Of a stretch of DNA of 64,000 bases, positions 21,071 to 31,446 are shown one piece after another (within the stretch, counting starts at the first letter, position 1; every line of letters begins with the position of its first letter). The notes beneath the pieces are model-generated. The model worked only from the letters and a program-made list of their open reading frames with translations. It did not search any database and had not been told where the DNA came from. This stretch comes from Pirellulales bacterium (GTDB lineage Bacteria > Planctomycetota > Planctomycetia > Pirellulales > Lacipirellulaceae): NCBI GenBank assembly GCA_020849945.1, contig JADZFK010000138.1, forward strand, positions 1-64,000, given 5' to 3'. The position numbers were made by a program, and so were the translations under genes.

Positions 21071-21538
21071 CTAATCATCTTCGCGGCCGTACTTTTTAGC
21101 TTCTTCGGGCGTTAGATTGATATCAATCACATTCAGCTGGTTCGGTAACACGGATACCTTGCTGGGTACCGCGATGCGCCCGCTGGGAAGGCGGACAGTG
21201 GCGAGGAAGCCTGCCGCGCCAGCAGGTGCGGCTCCAGAATGAATTGGCTGCGTCTCTTCATCGCGAAACAGTGTAACCCAATGGTCTCCCACGATCGCTC
21301 CATCCTCCGCGGAAAAAGTCGTCAGCGTAAAGTGCCCTTGCTCGGTCAGTTGGCCAAAGGCAGGCTTGCCTGCGTTACGCAGATCCCCTTGGGCAATCGG
21401 CGCGAACATGATCTTTCCGCCACACACCGGTTGATTACCAATCCGAACCGTACCGGTGACCGAGGCCAATTCGTAGGGTTGCGAGGAACACCCGACAAAC
21501 GCTGCGACAATTAAGAGCACAGGACAAACGAATCTCAT
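21071..21538 (-). CDS. Small predicted lipoprotein, transthyretin/carboxypeptidase-regulatory-like
   Basis: MRFVCPVLLIVAAFVGCSS lipobox; GTVRIGNQPVCGGKIMFAP. Confidence 0.65.
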   Translation of the reverse strand: MRFVCPVLLIVAAFVGCSSQPYELASVTGTVRIGNQPVCGGKIMFAPIAQGDLRNAGKPAFGQLTEQGHFTLTTFSAEDGAIVGDHWVTLFRDEETQPIHSGAAPAGAAGFLATVRLPSGRIAVPSKVSVLPNQLNVIDINLTPEEAKKYGREDD

Positions 21539-21637
21539 GTAATATCCAGGCAAAGAAAAAAGCTCGCACTACGAGCTATTGAACGAAAGCTACTTCGGCG
21601 AACGAAAAAGGGGGGCAACGATCGGCAACAGAAAAGC

Positions 21638-22780
21638 TTATTCGATCGAGCCTATGACCTCCCCATCCATGCGATCGCCGAGTAGTGCGAAAGTCCGCAG
21701 TTCGAGGTTTTCGGTAACACTGTGGACGGAACCATCGACGAAGGCGAACAACACAACGCCAACATGCCAACTGAAGGCGCAATCATCGGAGCCTTTGCCC
21801 GCCGGCAATTGGGCAATTTCCAGTTTGGAAAGCGGGAATGAACGCACCCCTGCAATGTTGCAATTGATGATGTCCTGCGTCTTGAAAAGCGAGCTGCCAT
21901 CTTCCCAGGCGGTTCCCATCCAGATCGGAAAATCGCCACGGTTAGTTCCATTACCACTCGAAAAATAGGAGGCCTCTCCGATGGCGATCGTTTTGCTTGT
22001 GCCGTCAAGCACGTCTTGAATGCGAACTCGTGAAAAGGGCGGCTTGATGATCGTGTCGAGTGTCCCATCCCCGTTGGTATCGATGGCGTTACAGGTTTGG
22101 TTGCTGTGTCCTTCTGCCGAGCGCCAATACATGCCTCGATCGCAGTAACCGCGTGAGGCTTTGTAATGCATGCCGGCGTAGCCCATGTTGATGGGCTCGC
22201 CAGAGCCACCGTAGTACGAATTGTCGGGTGCGTGTTTCGGCAAATCGACCGAAGGGCAGCGAAACGCCGTGAGCACGGTATCACCGCCGCTGAAGGGGCG
22301 TTTGCCGGCGGAATGAGCGGCCTTAAAGATTCCACCCATGTTCGCTTCATCTCGCTCGCGCCACGGATCGCCATCGTAGCCGGGTATGCCGTTGTGAACG
22401 ATCCGATCGTAAAGTGCCTGCTCCTCGATGTAGGGAAGCGTTTTCGTCGCCCAGCCTAAGCCATCTTCCGCGTTCGCGTGGTTCTTCGAAGGGTTCGTAT
22501 AGGCACCCCGAGGAAACTGCTTATGAGCGTCGTGAAAGGTTAACAAGCTGAGCGAGATTTGCTTGAGATTGTTCGTGCACTGTGCTCGCCGAGCCGCCTC
22601 GCGGGCAGCCTCAATCGCCGGCAACAGAAGCGCCACCAAAATGCCAATGATCGCGATCACGACCAAGAGTTCCACAAGGGTGAAGCCATGTAGGACGGTA
22701 GATCCGCCGAGCCAAGGCGGACAAGAACCACAAGCTCCCGAATGATGAATGTCGAATGACGGAATCTGGTCATTCGTCAT
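21638..22780 (-). CDS. DUF1559 domain prepilin-like protein
   Basis: GFTLVELLVVIAIIGILVALLLPAIEAAREAARRAQCTNNLKQI...FPRGAY; start uncertain. Confidence 0.88.
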   Translation of the reverse strand: MTNDQIPSFDIHHSGACGSCPPWLGGSTVLHGFTLVELLVVIAIIGILVALLLPAIEAAREAARRAQCTNNLKQISLSLLTFHDAHKQFPRGAYTNPSKNHANAEDGLGWATKTLPYIEEQALYDRIVHNGIPGYDGDPWRERDEANMGGIFKAAHSAGKRPFSGGDTVLTAFRCPSVDLPKHAPDNSYYGGSGEPINMGYAGMHYKASRGYCDRGMYWRSAEGHSNQTCNAIDTNGDGTLDTIIKPPFSRVRIQDVLDGTSKTIAIGEASYFSSGNGTNRGDFPIWMGTAWEDGSSLFKTQDIINCNIAGVRSFPLSKLEIAQLPAGKGSDDCAFSWHVGVVLFAFVDGSVHSVTENLELRTFALLGDRMDGEVIGSIE

Positions 22781-23305
22781 TTGTGCTTCGTCATTCAGTA
22801 AGGCCGCTGGGCGTGCGAATGATGGAACTCTTAGTGAATTTCTCGGAATGTTCGGGCAGCGATGCACGATTGGGTCGTCTGTCGTAATTTCCGGCCTGGT
22901 AAATATCGTCTTTACGTTTCGTCCAATCGAAATAGAACCCCCGTACTTGCGTCGTAATATCTCACATTGCATCGATCGTTTCCTTCGTAGGGTGAGCTTA
23001 TCCCTAATAGCTCCTTTTGACTCATCTAGCGAAGCTTGAGGCAAACGTAGGCCCACGTGAATTCGCAGATGCAAAGCAGGTTTCGTGCATCGTAAGTCAA
23101 AACGAAGTGCTGGCAAGGTGCGGCATCACGAATTCACATTTCTTTAACGAGGAGTTCACAATTGCCTGCGACACTAACTCACCATTCCCCCTGCATTCCG
23201 CAGTGTGCAGCGTGGGAGTCTTCTCGATTTGCATCGAGAGGTGAAGCGAGCCTAAGCGGGAAGGCAAGTCAACTTAGCAATCTAATCAATCACCCAGGTG
23301 TTGCC

Positions 23306-24679
23306 ATGCTCTTGCGACATTATCGGTCAATGTTCAACATTCTATTCTTACAGTTCATAGCCTTGGCGGCGGTTCCCTCCCAGGTTTCTGGCGAGCTTCT
23401 TATCAACGAGATCTACTTCGATCCCCCCGGTTCCTCAGGCGACAATTCCCAAGAGTACATTGAACTGCGAGGGACGCCGAACATGTCGCTTGATAATCAC
23501 TATCTCGTACTACTCGAATGCGAAAATGACGCGGCCGATACGCTCAAACCTGGCCAAATTGAGTTTATGTTCGATTTGAATGGCCGCTCGCTTAGCACGA
23601 ACGGGTTTCTCTCGCTTCGCCAGAAGAATAGCCCTTACTCGAACGTACCGAATGGTGTGTTCAACCCGATTATGTCGGGCACAGGCAACTACTGGGGAAC
23701 CACGGCCAGCGATAACGACATCGGCGCTCGTTCGAGCGCATTGTACAGCAGCGAACCCGGGAAGATTGAAAACAGCGGCTTCACCGCCATGCTGGTTCGA
23801 ATCAACGCCGGAGCTTCCGCACCGGTTCTAGGTCAAGAGCTTGATGGCTTTGTGGATAACAACGGGGATATGAACGCTTCGGATCACGATGGCCTCGACT
23901 ACCCGAATGGCGTACCCGACTTGCCGGGCGGAGGCCACGCTTGGGATATCCTCGACTCCATCGGCGTGTTCAGCGAACTGTCAGACACTTCTGGTCCAGG
24001 CGAGGCCATCTACGGTCGGACCTATGCCAAGATCAACTTCGGTCCCGAGATTCCAGGGCAGCAGTACTCGTTCCTAGATGGTGGCGTACCAACGACGGTT
24101 ACGTTTGAGCCTAACATCACGATCGATCAAGTTTACGTGGGTTTGGGTTTTGAAGTTGAAATGGTTGCGCGTTGGGGCAACTCCACCGGCCAAACCGCGG
24201 CAGACTGGCACATCACCAACCTTACTAACAACCCCCTCTCCGGCTTCACGAGCATTGCCGATGGGTATCGGCAATCGGGCGCCTACCACGATTCGCCGGT
24301 CGGCTCGGATGATTTCGTTCAAACAAATCAGTTCGTGCCGTACGGGGCTAACCTCACTTCCACGATAGGTTCTGCAAATTATCCCGCAAACCTTACCCAG
24401 CTTCCGTGGGACTACAACGCCAATGGCACCGTGGACGCTGCCGACTATATTGTTTGGCGAAAGACCTTCGGCTCGACGACGGACCTCGGTGCCGATGGCA
24501 ACAACGGAAAGTTGGTTGAGGAGGATGACTATGCTTTCTGGCGCGGCCGCTTCGGCGACAGCGCAGGAAGTTTCGATGGCGCTGCCGTTCTTGAGAGCAC
24601 CCGTACGGCCGTGCCAGAACCAGTGGCGGGCCTGTTCGGAATGGCATTAACGAGTCTGTTACTCAGCCGTCGCCGATAA
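23306..24679 (+). CDS. Lamin-tail-like / dockerin-like PEP-CTERM protein
   Basis: LLINEIYFDPPGSSGDNSQEYIELRG; YNANGTVDAADYIVWRKTFG; VPEPVAGLFGMALTSLLLSRRR. Confidence 0.75.
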   Translation: MLLRHYRSMFNILFLQFIALAAVPSQVSGELLINEIYFDPPGSSGDNSQEYIELRGTPNMSLDNHYLVLLECENDAADTLKPGQIEFMFDLNGRSLSTNGFLSLRQKNSPYSNVPNGVFNPIMSGTGNYWGTTASDNDIGARSSALYSSEPGKIENSGFTAMLVRINAGASAPVLGQELDGFVDNNGDMNASDHDGLDYPNGVPDLPGGGHAWDILDSIGVFSELSDTSGPGEAIYGRTYAKINFGPEIPGQQYSFLDGGVPTTVTFEPNITIDQVYVGLGFEVEMVARWGNSTGQTAADWHITNLTNNPLSGFTSIADGYRQSGAYHDSPVGSDDFVQTNQFVPYGANLTSTIGSANYPANLTQLPWDYNANGTVDAADYIVWRKTFGSTTDLGADGNNGKLVEEDDYAFWRGRFGDSAGSFDGAAVLESTRTAVPEPVAGLFGMALTSLLLSRRR

Positions 24680-25207
24680 GTGAGCGGCTATGATGAATGC
24701 CGTGCCAATCCTTGCAACTGCCGGGGATCAAGCGTTTCTGAGTGGCATGCTGCGAATGCTGATCATGTTAACGATAGCACTCAGCATCAGTATCTGGGTG
24801 AGCCACCACTTTGAGGAATGAATCGTGCATGGCCCGACGCGGCTTCTACCGACTCCGAAACCAGTGTCCCTCTGCAAAGCGTCACCTCGCGGCTAACTTC
24901 AAGGAGAAAGGGGCATCGATGGCGTTGTTAATGAATGCACCAGCAGCGTTCGGCTTGCACACTCGCATTAGTGCTAGCCCCGTTGCTTTGCTCAGCTCGT
25001 CCTTGCTTCTGCAACGATGCACCACTGGAAAAAGGACAGGAGAACTGCAAAGTCATTATTTTCAGGGCTGTCGGTGATGCGATTGCGTTGCAAGCGAGGC
25101 ACGTTTTCCAATGATTCGTGGTTGACTCGATATCGGGTATCAGCAGCGCTTGCTATTCCAAATAGACGGAATATCGACTTTGCAGTTCTCCTGGGAAAAA
25201 GGATGCA

Positions 25208-26716
25208 TCACTTGCCGCTCTCGGTTTTCGGTTGATCGAGTCGCACGAGGAGCCATTGTTGTGTGGTTCCATCGGCGAAGTGGACCAGGACAGGTGTGGT
25301 GTCTTGGGTGAGGTTGGAGATTCCGGTTTCCATGATGGGCCACGACTTGCCGGCGAGAGTCCAGGCGGCGCGTTGCGTTTGTTTGTCAACCATGCCTTCG
25401 ATGGACTGAGCGGAATCGGTGAGCGAATTCTGCAACGTGCCGGAAAGAACGCCTTGCTTGCTGACCGCCAGTTGAAGGTACTGAGAAGGATCGGCCTCGC
25501 CAGGTTTGCCATCGGTCGTAATGGCGAAAACGCCGAGAGGCATCCAATCCTCCGGTGCGGGTTTGGAGGCCGGCTCGCTGGAAGCGATGGCCGCGGCCTG
25601 TTGCGCATACTCCTCGGAGGTTGCGACGGGTTGGTCTCCGTAGTAAACCGTGTCGTTCTCGTAGTACACGTTATCGCCATAGTAGTAGTACACGGGCTGG
25701 CTCCAGCCATAGCCAACCCAGCCGATGACACTCGGCCAAGCAGCCCAGGCCCAGTAGTTGAAACCGGCGTTGTACGGATAGTAACAGTGGTGGTGGTCCC
25801 ACCAGTCGTGGTTGTACCAATTGCTGAAGGTGTGTCCATTATCGTGCCAATGATTCCACACGTTGTTGCGATGGTCGTTCCGCCAGTCCTTCCACTGGTC
25901 GCGATCGGGAATCCGTTCGGGGCGTTGCCCTCCGCCAGGTCGCAACCCCTCGCCGCCACCAGGCCGTAATCCTTCGCCACTACCTGGGCGATTTCCTTCG
26001 CCAACCCCCGGGCGCAGGTTGCCTGGCCCCGGGCGCGATGGAATTGTGCCAGGCAGCGTCGAGGGACGATTTGTAGCTAGGTCCTTAGTGCCAGGGAACG
26101 AAGTGGGGCGATCGCGAAGGAATTGTTCCGCCGCGTTACCGGCTCCGGCTTCACGCGTGGAAGGTCGGGCGGCCGAGCTGCCGAACGACGGAAGTTGGCC
26201 ACTGCCGGTCGGCAGATCGAGGAACTTGTTCAAGTCGTTCCGCGAGGGGAGATTGCCCGCTCGCGATATCTCGCCAGGGCGCGCGTTCGCATTCCCGATG
26301 CTACCCGGACGATTCAACCCAGCGGCGGGCCGATTTGAAATACTGCCTCCCGGCCGACCAGAAATACCGGAACTGGGCCGATTGGGTAGGCTCGATGTTG
26401 GCCGACTGCCCGACGCAGACCCACCCGGCCGCGTGCCGGGCGTTGGCAAGTTTCCAAACGATTGCCGACCACCGCTCGGCATTTTCATTGCCGGTTTCGA
26501 ACTAGGACGCGACATGCTAGGGGTGCGACCTGCCATGCTGCCGCCACTGAACCCACCACTTGGTCGGGCCCCGCCCGCCCCGCCGCCTCCGCGGCCTCCA
26601 CCACTAAACCCGCCTCCGCCTCCCCCACGACCACCGCGTGCGTACATCGCTCCAGTTACGAGGAACCCATGAACAAATACCGCAAGGAGCACGGCAACCA
26701 ATCCAGCGCGTTTCAT
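25208..26716 (-). CDS. Gly/Pro/Arg-rich secreted protein, low complexity N-terminal half
   Basis: MKRAGLVAVLLAVFVHGFLVTGAMYARGGRGGGGGGFSGGG...; Tyr/Trp/His-rich middle (NHDWWDHHHCYYPYNAGFNYW). Confidence 0.7.
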   Translation of the reverse strand: MKRAGLVAVLLAVFVHGFLVTGAMYARGGRGGGGGGFSGGGRGGGGAGGARPSGGFSGGSMAGRTPSMSRPSSKPAMKMPSGGRQSFGNLPTPGTRPGGSASGSRPTSSLPNRPSSGISGRPGGSISNRPAAGLNRPGSIGNANARPGEISRAGNLPSRNDLNKFLDLPTGSGQLPSFGSSAARPSTREAGAGNAAEQFLRDRPTSFPGTKDLATNRPSTLPGTIPSRPGPGNLRPGVGEGNRPGSGEGLRPGGGEGLRPGGGQRPERIPDRDQWKDWRNDHRNNVWNHWHDNGHTFSNWYNHDWWDHHHCYYPYNAGFNYWAWAAWPSVIGWVGYGWSQPVYYYYGDNVYYENDTVYYGDQPVATSEEYAQQAAAIASSEPASKPAPEDWMPLGVFAITTDGKPGEADPSQYLQLAVSKQGVLSGTLQNSLTDSAQSIEGMVDKQTQRAAWTLAGKSWPIMETGISNLTQDTTPVLVHFADGTTQQWLLVRLDQPKTESGK

Positions 26717-26950
26717 GATACCACCTGCCAATCGGTATGTGCGTTGAGGCATGGCCAAAGAAGAACGGAGCAACGAAGCGGAAAGGACGGTCTTGCGAGC
26801 AAACGTGCCAATTACGCCAAGCCTGGGGTGAGTGAAGAAGTGGAAAAAAGTGGAAAAAAGAAGAAAGAAGTGGTTCGTTGGATGAATTCGTGGGCGAATC
26901 AATACGGCGGAAAGCAGTTAAGTTTGAGTATTGGCCTTGTCTCAAAGCTC

Positions 26951-27053
26951 ACCTCCTTATCAGGGAGGGGGTGGGGGAGGGTTCGCGGATCGCCGGATTC
27001 TTGGCGTTGCTCGAACCGCTACCCGAATCAGAACCGGTCTTGAAACAAAGCCT
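26951..27053 (+). repeat. About 100-bp dispersed repeat (family 2), copy A
   Basis: ...GGGGAGGGTTCGCGGATCGCCGGATTCTTGGCGTTGCTCGAACCGCTACCCGAATCAGAACCGGTCTTGAAACAAAGCC. Confidence 0.85.
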
Positions 27054-27057
27054 AGTA

Positions 27058-27984
27058 TTACTCTTCTGCCTGGCGGACGATTAGTACTTCTTCCGTATTG
27101 GGTTGTATCTCATTGTCCACCACGCGGTCGGTCGATTGCCAAGTGAAGGAGTCGTTATCCAAGCGTTTGATGATGTTCGTGGCCGAGGTCATGCCCCCAT
27201 CCGGAAGTGTGCCTCGTTGCTGGATGAGCCACGCATCTCCCTTGCGAGTCCAAGTACCCTGATTGTAGCTGCCATCGGAATCGAAGACCCAGGAGCGAAT
27301 CTGCTTCGCCACCGGGTCCCAGCCGACAATCTGCATTCCCGAGTGCTTCACCTCATCGTCGACCGTCATCGAGAACGAACGGGTCATGAAGTTGCGGTTT
27401 TTCGTCCACGAGCATTCGGTGGCGATCGTCGAGTTGTCGCTACGATCGATCCAGGTGCCAATCATCCACTCCAATTCCTTAAGATGTTCATAGTTGGAAG
27501 GGGGCGGTTCGCCAGGGCGTTCAGGGGTATTCGTTTCGGTCACACGGTCGAGAAGCCATTGGCCGTCGCGTCGAACATGCACGGCCGCGTATTGAGTCTT
27601 CTCCACCGGAGACTTGGAATAGCTGACTTCAGCCGCTCCTTTTTCGATTGCCACATTTGGCGAGACGAACTCGACCGACTCGATGTTGACCTTCAGTTTG
27701 GCATCCTCGGCCCCGGCGAAGACATCGTCAAAGAGTTTCGTAAGGGCCTCTCGACCAACGACGCTGACGCCAGTTTCCTTGTCGGTGTAGACCGCATCCG
27801 GCGACCACATCGAGGCCATGGTCCTGGCATCGCGACGATTGTAGGCCTCAACGTATTTCCCCGCATTGGCACGGATGGCCGCTTCGTCGGACGTCTGATC
27901 GGCTAGTGCGAAAGGTGCCTCGGTTGCAAGGCAGGCGATCGCCGCAACGACTGCCAAGGGAAGCGAAAAAAATCTTGAATGCAT
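27058..27984 (-). CDS. SnoaL-like / SgcJ-EcaC family secreted protein
   Basis: DEAAIRANAGKYVEAYNRRDARTMASMWSPDAVYTDKETG. Confidence 0.75.
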   Translation of the reverse strand: MHSRFFSLPLAVVAAIACLATEAPFALADQTSDEAAIRANAGKYVEAYNRRDARTMASMWSPDAVYTDKETGVSVVGREALTKLFDDVFAGAEDAKLKVNIESVEFVSPNVAIEKGAAEVSYSKSPVEKTQYAAVHVRRDGQWLLDRVTETNTPERPGEPPPSNYEHLKELEWMIGTWIDRSDNSTIATECSWTKNRNFMTRSFSMTVDDEVKHSGMQIVGWDPVAKQIRSWVFDSDGSYNQGTWTRKGDAWLIQQRGTLPDGGMTSATNIIKRLDNDSFTWQSTDRVVDNEIQPNTEEVLIVRQAEE

Positions 27985-28228
27985 GGAAACTCCCCAAACG
28001 CAAGGATAGGTTCGGCAAGTGTATGGAAGCGCGACAAGGTTCCGCCAAGGGCAAGGCCGTTTCAGCGAGCGATCGCAGCGGATGGTTAGGTTCGGAATCC
28101 ACTCTATCGGAATTTATGGCATCGGCTGCCGCCCACTCCAATTATGCGCTTCTCAAGCAAATTGCAATAGGAGAAATCTGTCAGGTAGTAGGTCCGTTTC
28201 AAAGTACTCATCTCGCTCCGAGCTTGTA

Positions 28229-28320
28229 ATGAAACGTTAATTCGAGTTAGCGGCGGCCTCGTAGCCGCCGTTTGAACGAGATATCTTCGCCACTTGTTTC
28301 GCAATAGGTTGTAAACATTC
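28229..28320 (+). repeat. Dispersed repeat family 3, copy A
   Basis: ATGAAACGTTAATTCGAGTTAGCGGCGGCC...CGCCACTTGTTTCGCAATAGGTTG. Confidence 0.7.
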
Positions 28321-28507
28321 AAAAAGATTACAGCCTCTCCGCGAGTTGACATTTCCGCTCGCCGGGCGAGCAGGCCACTTTGCTTTTTCGAAACGGCACC
28401 ACGACCATCTATTACGATCGAAATATACGCGACGATGAAACCAAGCGGATTCACCGTTCCGTGTCGAGAAGGCAGGGCGAGAACCAACAAGCGTCGTTAC
28501 CGCCATC

Positions 28508-29662
28508 TCAATTGCGGCGAAGTTCGTCGACAGTGAGCTTGCGCTTCAGCCAATAGCTGGGGTCTGGATCGCTTCCGTATTTTGTCGGGTTGAACTTGCC
28601 GACGAGATGGACACTTGCCCCTGCTTGCGGAATCGTTTCTTCCAACCCCACACACCAGTAAACCGCGTTGACGAGCAGTCGGCGAGTGGCATCGTTAAGC
28701 AGGTCGACCGAGGCACCAATCGTGCTCGTGAACGCGCGGCCGGGCTTCCCGCCGGGTATTTGGTAGGTTCGGGTCCAGGCGATGGGCATCATGGGGTCGT
28801 TCTTTGGCCCGGCGACGGACGGGCCGTCGTCGGGTCGCATGCCGTAGAGCGTGTCGTTTTCGTCGTACTTCCCTTTTCGCGTAACGCACTGCCCCAATAC
28901 GAGTGATTGCGAATCGCCCGGCAACGGCAGCCGCACGGCATAGACGTCGGTAGGACCCCAAATTTGGCCATCCCCAATTCCACGCAAGATCGGGTGCTTG
29001 GCGGCACCTGGGGCAATCCTACCGCGCGTGCTTTCGTGGCGATGGCGGCCGTGATGCGCGACCCAATGTTCCCCGAGCACAACGCGGCCGAAACCGCCAT
29101 GCCATTCGTTCAGCGTCCCTTCGTAAGCATCGCTGTAATGGGCCCACTTCGACTCGGGGCCCGGTATGAAGGCGTGCGTGGCAGTGCGAATGCCAAGCAC
29201 CGGCTTGCCGGCCTTCAGGTACCGGTCGATGACTTCCATCTGTTCGTCAGGCAGATCGCGCCGACGCGTGAAGATAATCATCAAGTCGGCTCGGTCGAGC
29301 GCGGCAAGGCCGGGAATGTTCCGCCGATTGTTCGGATCAATGATCCCGCTTTTCGGATCGATGGCGAAGAGCACGGTGCAATCGAACCCGTGCTGCGTGG
29401 CAAGGATTTTGCCAAGTTGAGCAAGTGCCTCTTCAGAGCGATATTCTTCATCGCCCGAAATCAGCACGACGTGTTTGCCCTCGCCGGGGCCGTTCTGGCC
29501 TTTGCATTCGAGCCAGGTGTTCTCCGCCGCTTCGGCCGCTTGGCCGCCGGCAGCCAGTATGGTGGCGAGGGTAGCGATCCGCATGGCCACAAACCAACAT
29601 AAGGAAAAGGTCCAGGGAAACCGGGTAGCCGCATTGACATCGTTACACCCTGTGAAAACCAT
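28508..29662 (-). CDS. ThuA-like domain protein
   Basis: HVVLISGDEEYRSEEALAQLGKIL...LMIIFTRRRDLPDEQM...HPILRGI. Confidence 0.75.
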   Translation of the reverse strand: MVFTGCNDVNAATRFPWTFSLCWFVAMRIATLATILAAGGQAAEAAENTWLECKGQNGPGEGKHVVLISGDEEYRSEEALAQLGKILATQHGFDCTVLFAIDPKSGIIDPNNRRNIPGLAALDRADLMIIFTRRRDLPDEQMEVIDRYLKAGKPVLGIRTATHAFIPGPESKWAHYSDAYEGTLNEWHGGFGRVVLGEHWVAHHGRHRHESTRGRIAPGAAKHPILRGIGDGQIWGPTDVYAVRLPLPGDSQSLVLGQCVTRKGKYDENDTLYGMRPDDGPSVAGPKNDPMMPIAWTRTYQIPGGKPGRAFTSTIGASVDLLNDATRRLLVNAVYWCVGLEETIPQAGASVHLVGKFNPTKYGSDPDPSYWLKRKLTVDELRRN

Positions 29663-29942
29663 GTAATCGTCCTCGGTATTTGATCTTTCCCCACGCACCG
29701 CCCGGGTGTACCTTCTTCTTTCTTCAATCATCTAGAGATTGTTGTGCATGGCATGATCGTTTGCAACGTAGGGGTATGTAAAGCGGGGGCCAATCAGTTT
29801 TTTTCACGGGGAAGCTCCCGCCTCTGCCGGGGGCTAATGGATTTTCAGTTTCCGGATACCCGAAAACAACTGGTCGTCCTCGCACGCAAAGCCAGGCCCG
29901 CCTGAATCAACGATTCCGCGAGAAGTCCCGGAAAAAAAGAAT

Positions 29943-30410
29943 ATGAAACCAAGTCGTGCCACATCGGTAAACCGCGTACTGTTCTTGTGTACTGGCAATT
30001 ACTATCGCAGCCGGTTTGCAGAAGTTTATTTTAACCATCTAGCATCATCGCGTGGCCTTGCGTGGAAGGCCGATTCTCGCGGCTTGGCGATCGATGGCTG
30101 CAACTACGGCCCGATCTCGCAGCACACACGAGCCCGTCTGCAATCGTTGGGGATCACCTGTGCCACAGTCGAGCGGTTTCCGCGGCCGTTGAGCGAGGCC
30201 GATCTCGCGTCGGCCGACCTCGTGATTGCCGTTAAGGAGTCGGAGCATCGCTGGATATTCGAGCGAAACTTTTCCAGTTACCGCGATGAGATCGAGTACT
30301 GGCACGTACACGACCTCGATTGTGCGGGCCCCGAAGAAGCGATCCCCCAACTTATGCGCGAAGTCGAGGAGCTTGTCGAGCGATTGTGGGCCGAACGGCA
30401 AGCAGCTTGA
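29943..30410 (+). CDS. Low-molecular-weight protein tyrosine phosphatase family
   Basis: VLFLCTGNYYRSRFAEVYF (CX5RS loop). Confidence 0.8.
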   Translation: MKPSRATSVNRVLFLCTGNYYRSRFAEVYFNHLASSRGLAWKADSRGLAIDGCNYGPISQHTRARLQSLGITCATVERFPRPLSEADLASADLVIAVKESEHRWIFERNFSSYRDEIEYWHVHDLDCAGPEEAIPQLMREVEELVERLWAERQAA

Positions 30411-30562
30411 TAATAGCTCCCCTAGTCCCTTACGCCTCGAGCACACACCACACCCCTCACCTCCTCGCAACTCACAGCTCACCCATCGCCCCTCTGCAGG
30501 CCTAGGTGTATCGGCTATATTGGGAGGGCTGAATTCTGCCCACTTGCGAGGAGCCATTACCG

Positions 30563-31339
30563 ATGACTTCGGTCCCACATCGGCGCGTAGCGCTGAGTTT
30601 GCTTGCCCACCCAGACGATGCGGAGATTCTGTGCGCGGGCACACTCATTCGATTGGCCGCGGCGGGGTGGGAAATCCACATCGCAACGGTGGCGAGCGGC
30701 GATTGCGGATCGGCCACCCTGGGGCGGGAAGAGATCGCGGCAATACGACGGCAGGAAGGAGCGGCCGCCGCTGAACGAATCGGCGCCACGTATCATTGCC
30801 TCGACGAGCCCGACGTGAAGGTCGTATTCGATCGGCCGACGATTGAGAAGGTATACCACCTGATGCGCCGTGTCGCACCGACCTTGTTGTTCACCCATGC
30901 CCGGCACGATTACATGCTCGATCACGAGGTGGTTCACTTATTGGGGCGGGCTGGCGCGTTTGCCTACTCGATCCCGAATGCGTCGTCGGTGCCGCTCGTG
31001 CCGGGCTCGGCCATACCGTGGCTGTACTACTGCGACCCCGTCGAAGGCCGCGACCCCTACACACAAGAGGCCGCGCGGCCAACCACGATGGTGGATATCA
31101 GCGGCCAAATCGAGCGAAAATGCGAGATGCTGGCCTGCCATGCCTCGCAGCGCGAGTGGCTTCGCTCGCACCACGGCATGGATGAGTACCTTGAAGCCAT
31201 GATGCGATTCAGTGCCGAACGTGGTCGGCAATTCGGCGTACCGTTTGCCGAGGCGTTCGTGCAACATCGCGGCCATCCGTTCCCGCAGGATGATGTGCTG
31301 GCGACCGTCTTGTCGGCCACCAACGTTGTTGGAGCGTGA
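30563..31339 (+). CDS. PIG-L/LmbE family deacetylase
   Basis: LLAHPDDAEILCAGTLIRLAAAGWEIHIATVASGDCGS; FTHARHDYMLDH. Confidence 0.9.
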   Translation: MTSVPHRRVALSLLAHPDDAEILCAGTLIRLAAAGWEIHIATVASGDCGSATLGREEIAAIRRQEGAAAAERIGATYHCLDEPDVKVVFDRPTIEKVYHLMRRVAPTLLFTHARHDYMLDHEVVHLLGRAGAFAYSIPNASSVPLVPGSAIPWLYYCDPVEGRDPYTQEAARPTTMVDISGQIERKCEMLACHASQREWLRSHHGMDEYLEAMMRFSAERGRQFGVPFAEAFVQHRGHPFPQDDVLATVLSATNVVGA

Positions 31340-31446
31340 ATCCAAGCGATGTCTTCCTTGGCGGCGAAGGTATCCTGTTGTCTCCAATTTCATTCGTGGC
31401 GCATTAATGAATCGAAGGCTTGAGAGCAAAGTACTGGAGGTGTCCG

